Assembly (NCBI GenBank): GCA_003223215.1
Contig: QHYH01000108.1
Location: 1 to 64,000 of the forward strand
Reading direction: 5' to 3'
Length of the DNA: 64,000 nucleotides
DNA from: Acidobacteriota bacterium
GTDB lineage: Bacteria > Acidobacteriota > Terriglobia > Acidiferrales > UBA7541
Positions 1 through 6,473 of this stretch are shown here, in pieces (the first letter of the stretch is position 1; each line of letters begins with the position of its first letter). Both the position numbers and the translations under genes were made by a program. Below the pieces are notes generated by a model. It had not been told where the DNA came from, did not search any database, and saw only the letters and a program-made list of their open reading frames with translations.

Positions 1-279
1 CTGGCGAGCAAGATCCTGGCGCTCGCCGCGCGGCAACTTCCAGCAGATTGGGAAAGTCACTACGGCCATCGTCCGCTGCTGTTGGAAACCCTCGTGGATG
101 CCAGCCGCTTTCGTGGAACCTGCTATCGAGCGGCCAACTGGATCTATGTGGGGCAGACCACCGGGCGCGGTCGCATGGATCGCGAGCACAAGGCTCACGG
201 CCAAGCCATCAAAGACATCTACGTCTATCCGTTGGTCCGCAACGCGAAGCACCGGCTATGCAGCGGGCCCACCCGGTAA
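1..279 (+). CDS. DUF4338 (DruA-like) protein, C-terminal fragment
   Basis: The frame is open from base 1, so the 5' end lies outside the window; 92 residues remain. They match the C-terminal signature of DUF4338: a RFRGTCYRAANW block, then VGQTTGRGRMDR, HKAHG and a closing IYVYPL segment. DUF4338 includes DruA of the Druantia anti-phage system, but many members are stand-alone and sit near mobile DNA. The TAA stop lies within about 10 bp of the point where the opposite-strand membrane gene loses its homology, so this gene probably marks the edge of inserted DNA. Defence or transposition function cannot be told from this fragment. Confidence 0.75.
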   Translation: MASKILALAARQLPADWESHYGHRPLLLETLVDASRFRGTCYRAANWIYVGQTTGRGRMDREHKAHGQAIKDIYVYPLVRNAKHRLCSGPTR

Positions 280-730
280 ACAAATCCGAATGAAACAAGT
301 AATAAGTGCCCGCCACAGCGCTCGCCATGCTCGCAATGTTGAAAGCCACATGGATCGGCTTGGGCCAGCTCTTAGGTTTCCAGTAACACTGAATCATCGT
401 GCCCAGTACGCCCATCAAAAGCGTTTGTGCCAGAGTCAGCTCTCGGACGCCGATGAGAATGAACAGAAAGATGACCGACATCGTTCCATGCACGCCCGGT
501 AGATTCACTTTCATCCCAGAGGCGAGAAGAGCTAGGGCGAGGTAGCAGAGGTAACGCGAGGGCTCAGTCCACTGACCATGAAAGAGGCCAAGAGACAAGG
601 ACAAAAGTCCGCCAAGAAGAGTAATCCCGATATAAACCGAGCTTTCGTCGGAAGCATTAAGGTTGTACCAGCGAATAGGACGGGAGCAACCGGGCTGCCA
701 TAATCGCTCTGGGAGGTTGGCCAACCGCAA
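209..730 (-). pseudogene. Multi-pass membrane protein, truncated at its 3' end
   Basis: The product is hydrophobic with several predicted membrane segments and is clearly homologous to the intact protein at 8351-9079. Both share the block LPG-x2-GTMS, then FILxG, then TLLxG and a conserved FN pair. Similarity stops near residue 147 (about base 287). The remaining 26 codons read antisense into the DUF4338 gene and are unrelated. I therefore read this as a gene cut by inserted DNA. The annotated start is a TTG; a start further in is possible. The family resembles membrane sensor modules found in front of signalling domains in Acidobacteria, but no output domain remains, so function is unknown. 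Confidence 0.6.
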
Positions 731-801
731 CTTGTTGTAAGTTCACGACTTCGCATTCTGGCAGCACGTTTGCGAGGCGCGCCGCTCAATCGCCAAGCGG
801 A

Positions 802-812
802 GACAACTTGTC
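802..812. promoter_or_regulatory. GACA-N3-TGTC palindrome (candidate activator site)
   Basis: The sequence GACAACTTGTC is an inverted repeat with half-sites GACA/TGTC. The same pattern occurs ahead of the downstream subtilase genes (2452, 2541, 4391, 4419). I infer that it binds the Fis-type HTH of the activator encoded at 1055-2017, which would make the gene autoregulated. Confidence 0.5.
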
Positions 813-865
813 GCAGCCCTCTCGGACACAGTCAAAGTGTCTCTGCTATTTGCCTACGACTTCAA

Positions 866-881
866 TGGACCCCTTGGTGCT
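866..881 (+). promoter_or_regulatory. Possible sigma-54 -24/-12 element
   Basis: TGGAC and GTGCT are arranged with the invariant GG (867-868) and GC (879-880) exactly 10 nt apart. The match to TGGCAC-N5-TTGCW is only partial. It lies about 60 bp downstream of the palindrome at 802 and 170 bp before the activator start. Confidence 0.3.
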
Positions 882-1054
882 TCCGCGTTGCCTAGGTGGT
901 TAAGAAATAAAGGGTTAGCTCCTATTTCCGAGAGTACTTTCGGGCCATATCTTCAGTTCAGAAGTACCATAGTCAATTTGTCCTTCTCGGAGCATCCTTT
1001 AAAAAGTTTCGACGCTCCATAGATCACTTAGCGGGATTTCTGGGAGCAACAACT

Positions 1055-2017
1055 ATGAGTTGTAGTCCGGGATCGATTCTCGGGTTACCGGCCGTCATCC
1101 ACAGCGCAGCGATGCGGCGCGTAATGGACATGGTCAAGCGCGTCGCCCAAACCGATGCCTCGGTCCTCATCACGGGCGAAAGCGGGGTCGGCAAAGAACT
1201 TGTTGCTCGTGCTTTGCACGAGCAATCCCTTCGTTGCAATTCGCCCTGGGTGGACCTCAACTGCGGGGCGCTTCCAGAACATCTGGTCGAGAGTGAGCTA
1301 TTTGGTTATGAGAGAGGCGCCTTCAGCGGTGCCACGCAGACCAAGCAGGGTCTCCTCGAACTAGCTGACCCCGGCACACTCTTCCTGGACGAGATTGGCG
1401 ACCTTGACGCCCGTTTGCAAGTGAAACTGTTGCGAGTTTTGGATGGCGCCCCATACTATCGCCTCGGTGGACTAAAAAAGATCTCCCCGGACGTCCGCAT
1501 CGTGGCCGCCACGAACCGTGACCTGGAGAAAGATATTGAAGCGGGAAAATTCCGCAGCGACCTCTTCCATCGGTTAACCCAGGTTCACATTCATGTGCCA
1601 CCCCTGCGCGAGAGGCCGGAAGACATTCCCGTGCTTGCCGAGTTCTTCTTGCGCGAGCAGAATCACAATAATGTGCGTATCGCCCCGGCCGCACTCGACG
1701 AGCTTCGTAGCTTCCCGTGGCCTGGCAACGTACGGGAACTCCGCAATGCCGTGATTCGCGCTGCGATCATGAGGTCGGGAAACGAAATCCAGCCAGAGGA
1801 CTTACCGCTGGGAAAGCAGAAGATCCCGCTGCAATCGGGCTCCGTCGTTACAAGTCTCGACGAGATGGAACGCCAGCTGATTTTCCGCGCTTTGGATCAG
1901 ACCTGCGGCCACCACGAGAAAGCTGCAAAAGTCCTCGGGATTTCTCGGCGAACACTCACTCGTAAGCTGAAAAAGTATGAGGCCGCTAATGTATTTGAAG
2001 CAGTCGCCGCTGGTTGA
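1055..2017 (+). CDS. Sigma-54-dependent transcriptional activator (no sensory domain)
   Basis: This 320-residue bacterial enhancer-binding protein consists of an AAA+ domain plus a C-terminal Fis-type helix-turn-helix. Visible motifs are Walker A GESGVGKE (41-48), the sigma-54 contact loop GAFSGA (88-93; usual form GAFTGA), Walker B LFLDEIGD (109-116), an arginine-finger segment and a HTH near residues 280-312. No receiver, GAF or PAS domain precedes the AAA+ module, so activity is probably set by abundance, a partner or autoregulation. It should open sigma-54 promoters by ATP hydrolysis. The flanking palindromes and -24/-12 elements point to itself and the three subtilase genes as targets. 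The PilZ gene overlaps its 3' end. Confidence 0.9.
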   Translation: MSCSPGSILGLPAVIHSAAMRRVMDMVKRVAQTDASVLITGESGVGKELVARALHEQSLRCNSPWVDLNCGALPEHLVESELFGYERGAFSGATQTKQGLLELADPGTLFLDEIGDLDARLQVKLLRVLDGAPYYRLGGLKKISPDVRIVAATNRDLEKDIEAGKFRSDLFHRLTQVHIHVPPLRERPEDIPVLAEFFLREQNHNNVRIAPAALDELRSFPWPGNVRELRNAVIRAAIMRSGNEIQPEDLPLGKQKIPLQSGSVVTSLDEMERQLIFRALDQTCGHHEKAAKVLGISRRTLTRKLKKYEAANVFEAVAAG

Positions 2018-2315
2018 TTGCCTTCCAGCACATCCGGAAGAACGTCGGAGGAATCCACGCCGGGAAGTCCAGGGCGTGATTTTCCTCAAGATTCTGAAGT
2101 CAGATTTGCGTTCTGAGCCTATTCGTAGTTGCTTGATAGACTTGAGCGCGGCAGGATTTCGCGCGTCCCATTCCTCCAAAGAACTCTGCTCCGGTCAAGA
2201 AGTTGCCTTCTGCCATGACGCAGGGAAAGGCATGGCCAGGGTGGTTTGGACTCGCATCGTTGGTCAAAGCGTGGAGAGCGGCTTCTTGATTTGTCAGGAA
2301 AAACGCAAAGAGTAA
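1977..2315 (+). CDS. PilZ domain protein
   Basis: This 112-residue protein has the two c-di-GMP-binding signatures of PilZ: an arginine-rich RRRNPRR stretch (23-29) and DLSAAG (55-60), followed by a beta-rich segment ending VESGF. It is essentially a stand-alone PilZ domain. The frame starts 41 bp inside the activator gene; ATG codons at 1977 and 1989 are both possible starts. The overlap suggests co-transcription with the activator, so c-di-GMP may feed into the protease regulon; that link is inference. Stand-alone PilZ proteins usually act by binding a partner, and the adjacent activator is the obvious candidate. Confidence 0.8.
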   Translation: MRPLMYLKQSPLVDCLPAHPEERRRNPRREVQGVIFLKILKSDLRSEPIRSCLIDLSAAGFRASHSSKELCSGQEVAFCHDAGKGMARVVWTRIVGQSVESGFLICQEKRKE

Positions 2316-2451
2316 GTGCGACGGAAGTGGCTGCCCCCGAGCCGTCCTGCCGCCATGGCCCGCACTTACATCGGATCGTCGCCGTGGCTCGCGTATCTGA
2401 GGCTTTCCTTCCCTCTAAGGCTTTGCCCCGAATGTTGCAGCTTGTTTAAGG

Positions 2452-2462
2452 GACATCTTGTC
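2452..2462. promoter_or_regulatory. GACA-N3-TGTC palindrome, distal site
   Basis: GACATCTTGTC matches the palindrome class seen ahead of the activator and of both promoter-bearing subtilase genes. It lies 91 bp upstream of the stronger site at 2541-2555. Confidence 0.4.
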
Positions 2463-2540
2463 GAATAGCGGAGCAAAACTGGTAACCTGTAAAATCCAAA
2501 GGGATTAGCTCGCCGAACCTTCTTCGGCGAGTCGCGACTG

Positions 2541-2555
2541 GCGACAAATTGTCGC
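2541..2555. promoter_or_regulatory. Perfect 15-bp palindrome (candidate upstream activating sequence)
   Basis: GCGACAAATTGTCGC is a perfect inverted repeat with a 3-nt centre. It is the best copy of the motif in the window. Its centre lies about 75 bp upstream of the -24 GG of the putative sigma-54 promoter of subtilase 1, a usual distance for enhancer-binding-protein sites. Confidence 0.6.
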
Positions 2556-2621
2556 AACGACCGCCGCGACCAATTTCCTGTAACGCGTTCATTCTAAAAG
2601 AATCCTTTGAATAATCCAGTT

Positions 2622-2637
2622 GGGAGATCCAAATGCC
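2622..2637 (+). promoter_or_regulatory. Possible sigma-54 promoter of subtilase 1
   Basis: GG at 2623-2624 and GC at 2635-2636 are separated by exactly 10 nt, as sigma-54 requires; flanking bases match the consensus poorly. Predicted transcription would begin near 2647, 24 bp before the GTG start. Confidence 0.4.
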
Positions 2638-2670
2638 TTAACACAATCTCAGTACACCCAGGAGGGTTCT

Positions 2671-4356
2671 GTGACTGCAACAAAGCGCTTGCAGATCGTT
2701 GCATTCCTATTTAGCACCATCCTGGCAGTTGGCGTGCATTCCGCCCCCGGCCCCCAGTTCGCGAAGGACCTCAACGAGCAAAATTCCAAACAAATCGACG
2801 TAATCATTCAATTCAAACACTCTCATAAATCGAATGAAAAAGAAGATGATGAAGCTATTCGTCAGGTGGGTGGAGTCTTCAAGGCCGAGCTCGGTTTAAT
2901 TGACGGTGGCCTGTACTCAGTGCCAGAGAACAGATTAGAGCATCTCTCCAAGAATCCCAACGTTTTGTACATCTCGCAAGATCGTCCACTCACCTCACTC
3001 CTTAACAATACGGCGCTAGCCGTAAATGCCAACATCGCGTGGAGCCAAGGTTGGGACGGAACGGGAATTGGCGTGGCGGTGATCGACAGTGGTGTCAGCA
3101 ATGATAAGGATTTCCAGATTTCCGGCAAATCGACATCGCGCATCTCGTATTCGCAAGCGTTCTACGGGGGAGCTAAAACGTACGATGAATACGGTCACGG
3201 CACCCATGTGGCCGGCATTGTGGCGAGCAGCGGCACGAATTCGACGGGTTCCCAATACATCTACACGTTCAAGGGCATCGCGCCCAATGCGAATCTCATT
3301 AACCTCCGCGCCCTCGATCAAAACGGCTCCGGCACAGACAGCACCGTGATTTCTGCGATCCAGGCAGCCATTCAGCTCAAGAGCAAGTACAACATTCGCG
3401 TGATTAATCTCTCTTTGGGCCGCCCAGTCTTTGAGAGCTACAAACTCGATCCCCTTTGCCAAGCCGTCGAGGCTGCGTGGAAAGCGGGAATCGTCGTTGT
3501 TGTTGCCTCAGGAAACTCAGGCCGCGATAACTCGCAGGGCACAAACGGCTACGCCACGATTACCTCGCCGGGCAACGACCCGTATGTCATTACTGTGGGG
3601 GCCATGAAAACGATGGGCACGCCCACTCGCAACGATGACTTGATCACAAGCTACAGCTCGAAAGGTCCGACGCTTTTTGATCACGTAGTGAAGCCCGACA
3701 TCGTCGCCCCGGGCAATCGCACCGTCTCAGTGCTCGATGCGAAAGGGTCGCTGCAATTCGCCTACCCGGCTAACGATGTCCCAGCGTCTTATTACCAAAA
3801 GAATCCTTCCAACAGTGGATCTCCTTATTACATTTTGAGCGGCACGAGCATGGCTGCCGCAGTCGTCAGCGGCGGCGTAGCGGTTCTCCTGCATACTCAA
3901 CCGAACTTGACGCCGGACCAGGTCAAGGCCAGGCTAATGAAGACGGCCTCAAAGAGCTTCCCCGCGTACAGCACAGCGACCGACCCGATCACAGGAGCCA
4001 CCTATGCCAGTCAGTACGACATTTTCACGGTCGGCGCGGGCTACTTGGATGTCGCGGCGGCCCTCGCCGATTCCGACGTGGCGACTGGCAATGCGCTCTC
4101 TCCCACAGCTGCCTACGACTCAAGTAACGGCAACGTCTACTTAGTCTTTGGTTCCGGTGCCGTTTGGGGTAGCGGCGCAGTGTGGGGCACGAATGTGTTC
4201 ATCAGCGGGTCCGGTGCGGTCTGGGGCAGTGGTGCCGCTTGGGGCACGAACACGGACAGTGGCTTTGGCGCGGTCTGGGGTAGCGGTGCCGTCTGGGGCA
4301 GCAGCACACAACAATCAGTGGAAAGCATCAACGTTGCGATTACAGGCGAAAATTAA
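2671..4356 (+). CDS. Secreted subtilisin-like serine protease (S8), copy 1
   Basis: 561 residues from a GTG start chosen because GGAGG lies 5 bp upstream and a signal peptide follows at once; an upstream in-frame TTG at 2620 has no such support. After the signal come an inhibitor-I9-like propeptide and the S8 catalytic domain, with D139 (VIDSG), H176 (GHGTHVAG), N282 (oxyanion hole) and S393 (GTSM). About 60 C-terminal residues consist of imperfect SGAVWGS/T repeats ending in GEN. It should be exported and auto-processed. Two paralogues follow in tandem. A palindrome and a possible sigma-54 promoter lie upstream. Confidence 0.93.
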   Translation: MTATKRLQIVAFLFSTILAVGVHSAPGPQFAKDLNEQNSKQIDVIIQFKHSHKSNEKEDDEAIRQVGGVFKAELGLIDGGLYSVPENRLEHLSKNPNVLYISQDRPLTSLLNNTALAVNANIAWSQGWDGTGIGVAVIDSGVSNDKDFQISGKSTSRISYSQAFYGGAKTYDEYGHGTHVAGIVASSGTNSTGSQYIYTFKGIAPNANLINLRALDQNGSGTDSTVISAIQAAIQLKSKYNIRVINLSLGRPVFESYKLDPLCQAVEAAWKAGIVVVVASGNSGRDNSQGTNGYATITSPGNDPYVITVGAMKTMGTPTRNDDLITSYSSKGPTLFDHVVKPDIVAPGNRTVSVLDAKGSLQFAYPANDVPASYYQKNPSNSGSPYYILSGTSMAAAVVSGGVAVLLHTQPNLTPDQVKARLMKTASKSFPAYSTATDPITGATYASQYDIFTVGAGYLDVAAALADSDVATGNALSPTAAYDSSNGNVYLVFGSGAVWGSGAVWGTNVFISGSGAVWGSGAAWGTNTDSGFGAVWGSGAVWGSSTQQSVESINVAITGEN

Positions 4357-4390
4357 GATGCAACCCCGACGCAGGCCCATAGCGGTCCGA

Positions 4391-4401
4391 GACAGGTTGT
4401 C
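4391..4401. promoter_or_regulatory. GACA-N3-TGTC palindrome, upstream of subtilase 2 (distal)
   Basis: GACAGGTTGTC lies 30 bp (about three helical turns) upstream of the next copy, so two activator dimers could bind on the same DNA face. Confidence 0.45.
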
Positions 4402-4418
4402 CCTGGCACCCTCACCGA

Positions 4419-4433
4419 GCGACAAATTGTCTT
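4419..4433. promoter_or_regulatory. GACA-N3-TGTC palindrome, upstream of subtilase 2 (proximal)
   Basis: The core GACAAATTGTC (4421-4431) is identical to the core at 2543-2553. Its centre is 73 bp upstream of the -24 GG at 4499, almost the same spacing as at subtilase 1. Confidence 0.55.
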
Positions 4434-4496
4434 CTCGACTCCGCGGCTTGGATCGCCCTAACTGTTTCAATCACAAGGAATTGCCGTTCGAGTCCG

Positions 4497-4513
4497 TTGG
4501 CATTGCAGATGCA
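4497..4513 (+). promoter_or_regulatory. Sigma-54 promoter of subtilases 2 and 3
   Basis: TTGGCA and ATGCA boxes have GG (4499-4500) and GC (4511-4512) 10 nt apart. This is the closest match to TGGCAC-N5-TTGCW in the cluster. Predicted transcription starts near 4523. Confidence 0.5.
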
Positions 4514-4557
4514 CTTCCTACACGAGTTGGCCCGATACCAGAAAGGCGAGCAAACCT

Positions 4558-6453
4558 GTGAATGGGTTGGACGGTAGAGCGAAACTGATGGACCCGACCT
4601 TCACGTGCCTGGCCGCTTGCGAATCGCTTTTCGATGCAAACAACAATTCCAAGATCTACGTTTCGACCAACTTTGCACAACTTGGGAGTTCCTTCATAAG
4701 ACGGTTCGAGCGCGAAAAGAAGCTCATCAATTCCCCGGTGTTCAGCGCTGCGACGTGGGGCGCTCGGGTATTGATGGCGATTGTAATTTGCCTGCTTGCC
4801 CCTGGCCTCTCCCTTGCTGACGGGAAGAAGCACAAGTTGTCCAAAGATCTTGACGCTATGCAAGGCGCCTCGAAAGGCCCAATCGTTGATGTCATCATTC
4901 AATTCAAGCAGGCGCCCACGGACGCCCAGCACGCGAAAGTACAGGCGAAGGGCGGCGTGCTAAAGACGAAACTCGACGTAATCAAGGGCGCCCATTATTC
5001 CGTGCCCTTGGAATCGCTCGAAAGCTTGGCGGATGATTCTGACGTTGCCTACATTAGTCCTGACCGCGCGGTGAATGGATCGCTGGACTATGTAACTTCC
5101 GCAGTGGGCGCTCCCGTAGCTTGGAACGTATACGGCCTGTACGGAGACGGCATCGGCGTCGCCATCATCGACAGCGGCATCCACAACCTGAACGATTTCC
5201 AGGATTTGAGCGGGAAGAACAAACTTGTCTATAACCAGGATTTTGCTGGAGGCGGGGGACCTGCAGCAGACGACCTCTACGGTCATGGTACGCATGTTGC
5301 CGGGATCGCCAGCAGCTCAGGGAAGGGATCGACCTGCAAGACGTGCACACGCACGTTCATGGGAATCGCGCCGAACGTCCAGCTGGTCAACCTTCGCGTG
5401 TTGAATCAGTACGGCGCGGGCACCGATAGTCTGGTGATTTCCGCCATTCAGAAGGCCATCGCACTCAAGAGCACCTACAACATCCGGGTGATCAATCTTT
5501 CGCTGGGCCGGCAAGTGTACGAGTCGTACGTCTATGATCCCCTCTGCCAGGCCGTCGAATCCGCCTGGCGAGCGGGAATCGTTGTGGTCGTGGCGGCAGG
5601 AAACCAGGGGCGCAACGACTCCATGGGAACCAACGGTTACGGCACCATCGCCGCTCCGGGGAACGACCCTTACGTAATTACCGTTGGCGCGATGAAAACC
5701 AACGGAACCTATTCCGTGGTGGACGACACGATCGCGACTTATAGCTCGAAGGGCCCCACAGGGTTCGACCAAATCGTGAAGCCGGACTTAGTCGCGCCGG
5801 GCAATCGGGTTGTTTCCGACCAAAACATGGCTGCGACGCTGGCGAAAAACTATCCTACTAACAAAGCCCTTTTGCAGTACTATCAGACCACAATCAACAC
5901 GGGGACCTCGAACCAGTACTACGCACTGAGCGGCACGAGCATGGCCACGCCAGTGGTGAGCGGAGCTGCTGCAATACTTATCCAGCAAAATCCGAGCCTC
6001 ACTCCGGACCAGGTCAAGGCGCGTCTGATGAAGACTGCGTCCAAGACATTTCCGGTCAGCAGCACGGTCACGGATCCGGCGACGGGGATCACCTACACGG
6101 ACTACTACGACATCTTCACCATCGGGGCTGGCTACGTGAAAACCGCTGCCGCGCTGGCCAATAACGATTTAGCCGTGGGATCGGCAATGTCTCCCGCGGT
6201 GAGTTTCGATCCAAGCACCGGGAACGTTACGTTGGTCGAGAGCACAGCGGTGACCTGGGGCAGCAGTGTCGTATGGAGCGACTCCGTGGTGTGGGGCACC
6301 AACGTATTTGTAAACGGCACCGCGGTGCTGTGGGGCTCAGGCGTTTGCTGGGGCGATAGCACGAACGTAAGCTTCAGTGTCATCTGGGGCACTGGGGTGG
6401 TGTGGGGCGATGCAACGAATTCAGCGTATTCCTTGATCGACGGCGAGAATTAA
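4558..6453 (+). CDS. Secreted subtilisin-like serine protease (S8), copy 2
   Basis: The layout matches copy 1: hydrophobic export segment, I9-like propeptide, S8 domain with D205, H243 and S461 (numbered from 4558), and a C-terminal VWG repeat region ending GEN. The start is uncertain. GTG 4558 and ATG 4588 are the in-frame start codons ahead of the signal, but they place 50-60 extra residues before it. The position aligning with copy 3's ATG is an ATA codon at 4696, preceded by GGGAG at a good distance. Copy 3 follows after 20 bp, so the two are probably one transcript from the sigma-54-type promoter at 4497. Confidence 0.92.
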   Translation: MNGLDGRAKLMDPTFTCLAACESLFDANNNSKIYVSTNFAQLGSSFIRRFEREKKLINSPVFSAATWGARVLMAIVICLLAPGLSLADGKKHKLSKDLDAMQGASKGPIVDVIIQFKQAPTDAQHAKVQAKGGVLKTKLDVIKGAHYSVPLESLESLADDSDVAYISPDRAVNGSLDYVTSAVGAPVAWNVYGLYGDGIGVAIIDSGIHNLNDFQDLSGKNKLVYNQDFAGGGGPAADDLYGHGTHVAGIASSSGKGSTCKTCTRTFMGIAPNVQLVNLRVLNQYGAGTDSLVISAIQKAIALKSTYNIRVINLSLGRQVYESYVYDPLCQAVESAWRAGIVVVVAAGNQGRNDSMGTNGYGTIAAPGNDPYVITVGAMKTNGTYSVVDDTIATYSSKGPTGFDQIVKPDLVAPGNRVVSDQNMAATLAKNYPTNKALLQYYQTTINTGTSNQYYALSGTSMATPVVSGAAAILIQQNPSLTPDQVKARLMKTASKTFPVSSTVTDPATGITYTDYYDIFTIGAGYVKTAAALANNDLAVGSAMSPAVSFDPSTGNVTLVESTAVTWGSSVVWSDSVVWGTNVFVNGTAVLWGSGVCWGDSTNVSFSVIWGTGVVWGDATNSAYSLIDGEN

Positions 6454-6473
6454 ATTGAAGGAGTTATCCACGT

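Larger units (their letters stand above)
731..1054. other. Intergenic region ahead of the sigma-54 activator gene
   Basis: No convincing gene is present; a 61-codon frame at 837-1022 has no recognisable features. The region holds a GACA-N3-TGTC palindrome at 802-812, a second inverted repeat (GACAC-N7-GTGTC) at 825-841 and a possible -24/-12 element at 866-881. It lies between divergently oriented genes, so it may control both. Confidence 0.5.
2316..2670 (+). other. Regulatory intergenic region before subtilase 1
   Basis: No gene is seen. The region contains two GACA-N3-TGTC palindromes (2452-2462 and 2541-2555), a GG-N10-GC element (2622-2637) and the GGAGG ribosome binding site (2661-2665) that fixes the GTG start at 2671. 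Confidence 0.6.

Noticed and set aside
825-841. Second inverted repeat GACAC-N7-GTGTC beside the activator operator
   Set aside because: Spacing differs from the N3 class and it has no counterpart at the subtilase promoters, so it is not counted as a regulon site.
4137-4331. Short tandem repeats at the end of subtilase 1 that look array-like, with a QTAP-repeat frame on the minus strand
   Set aside because: The repeats are the coding of the VWG tail; unit lengths vary and no CRISPR-like spacers exist. The minus-strand frame is a shadow.
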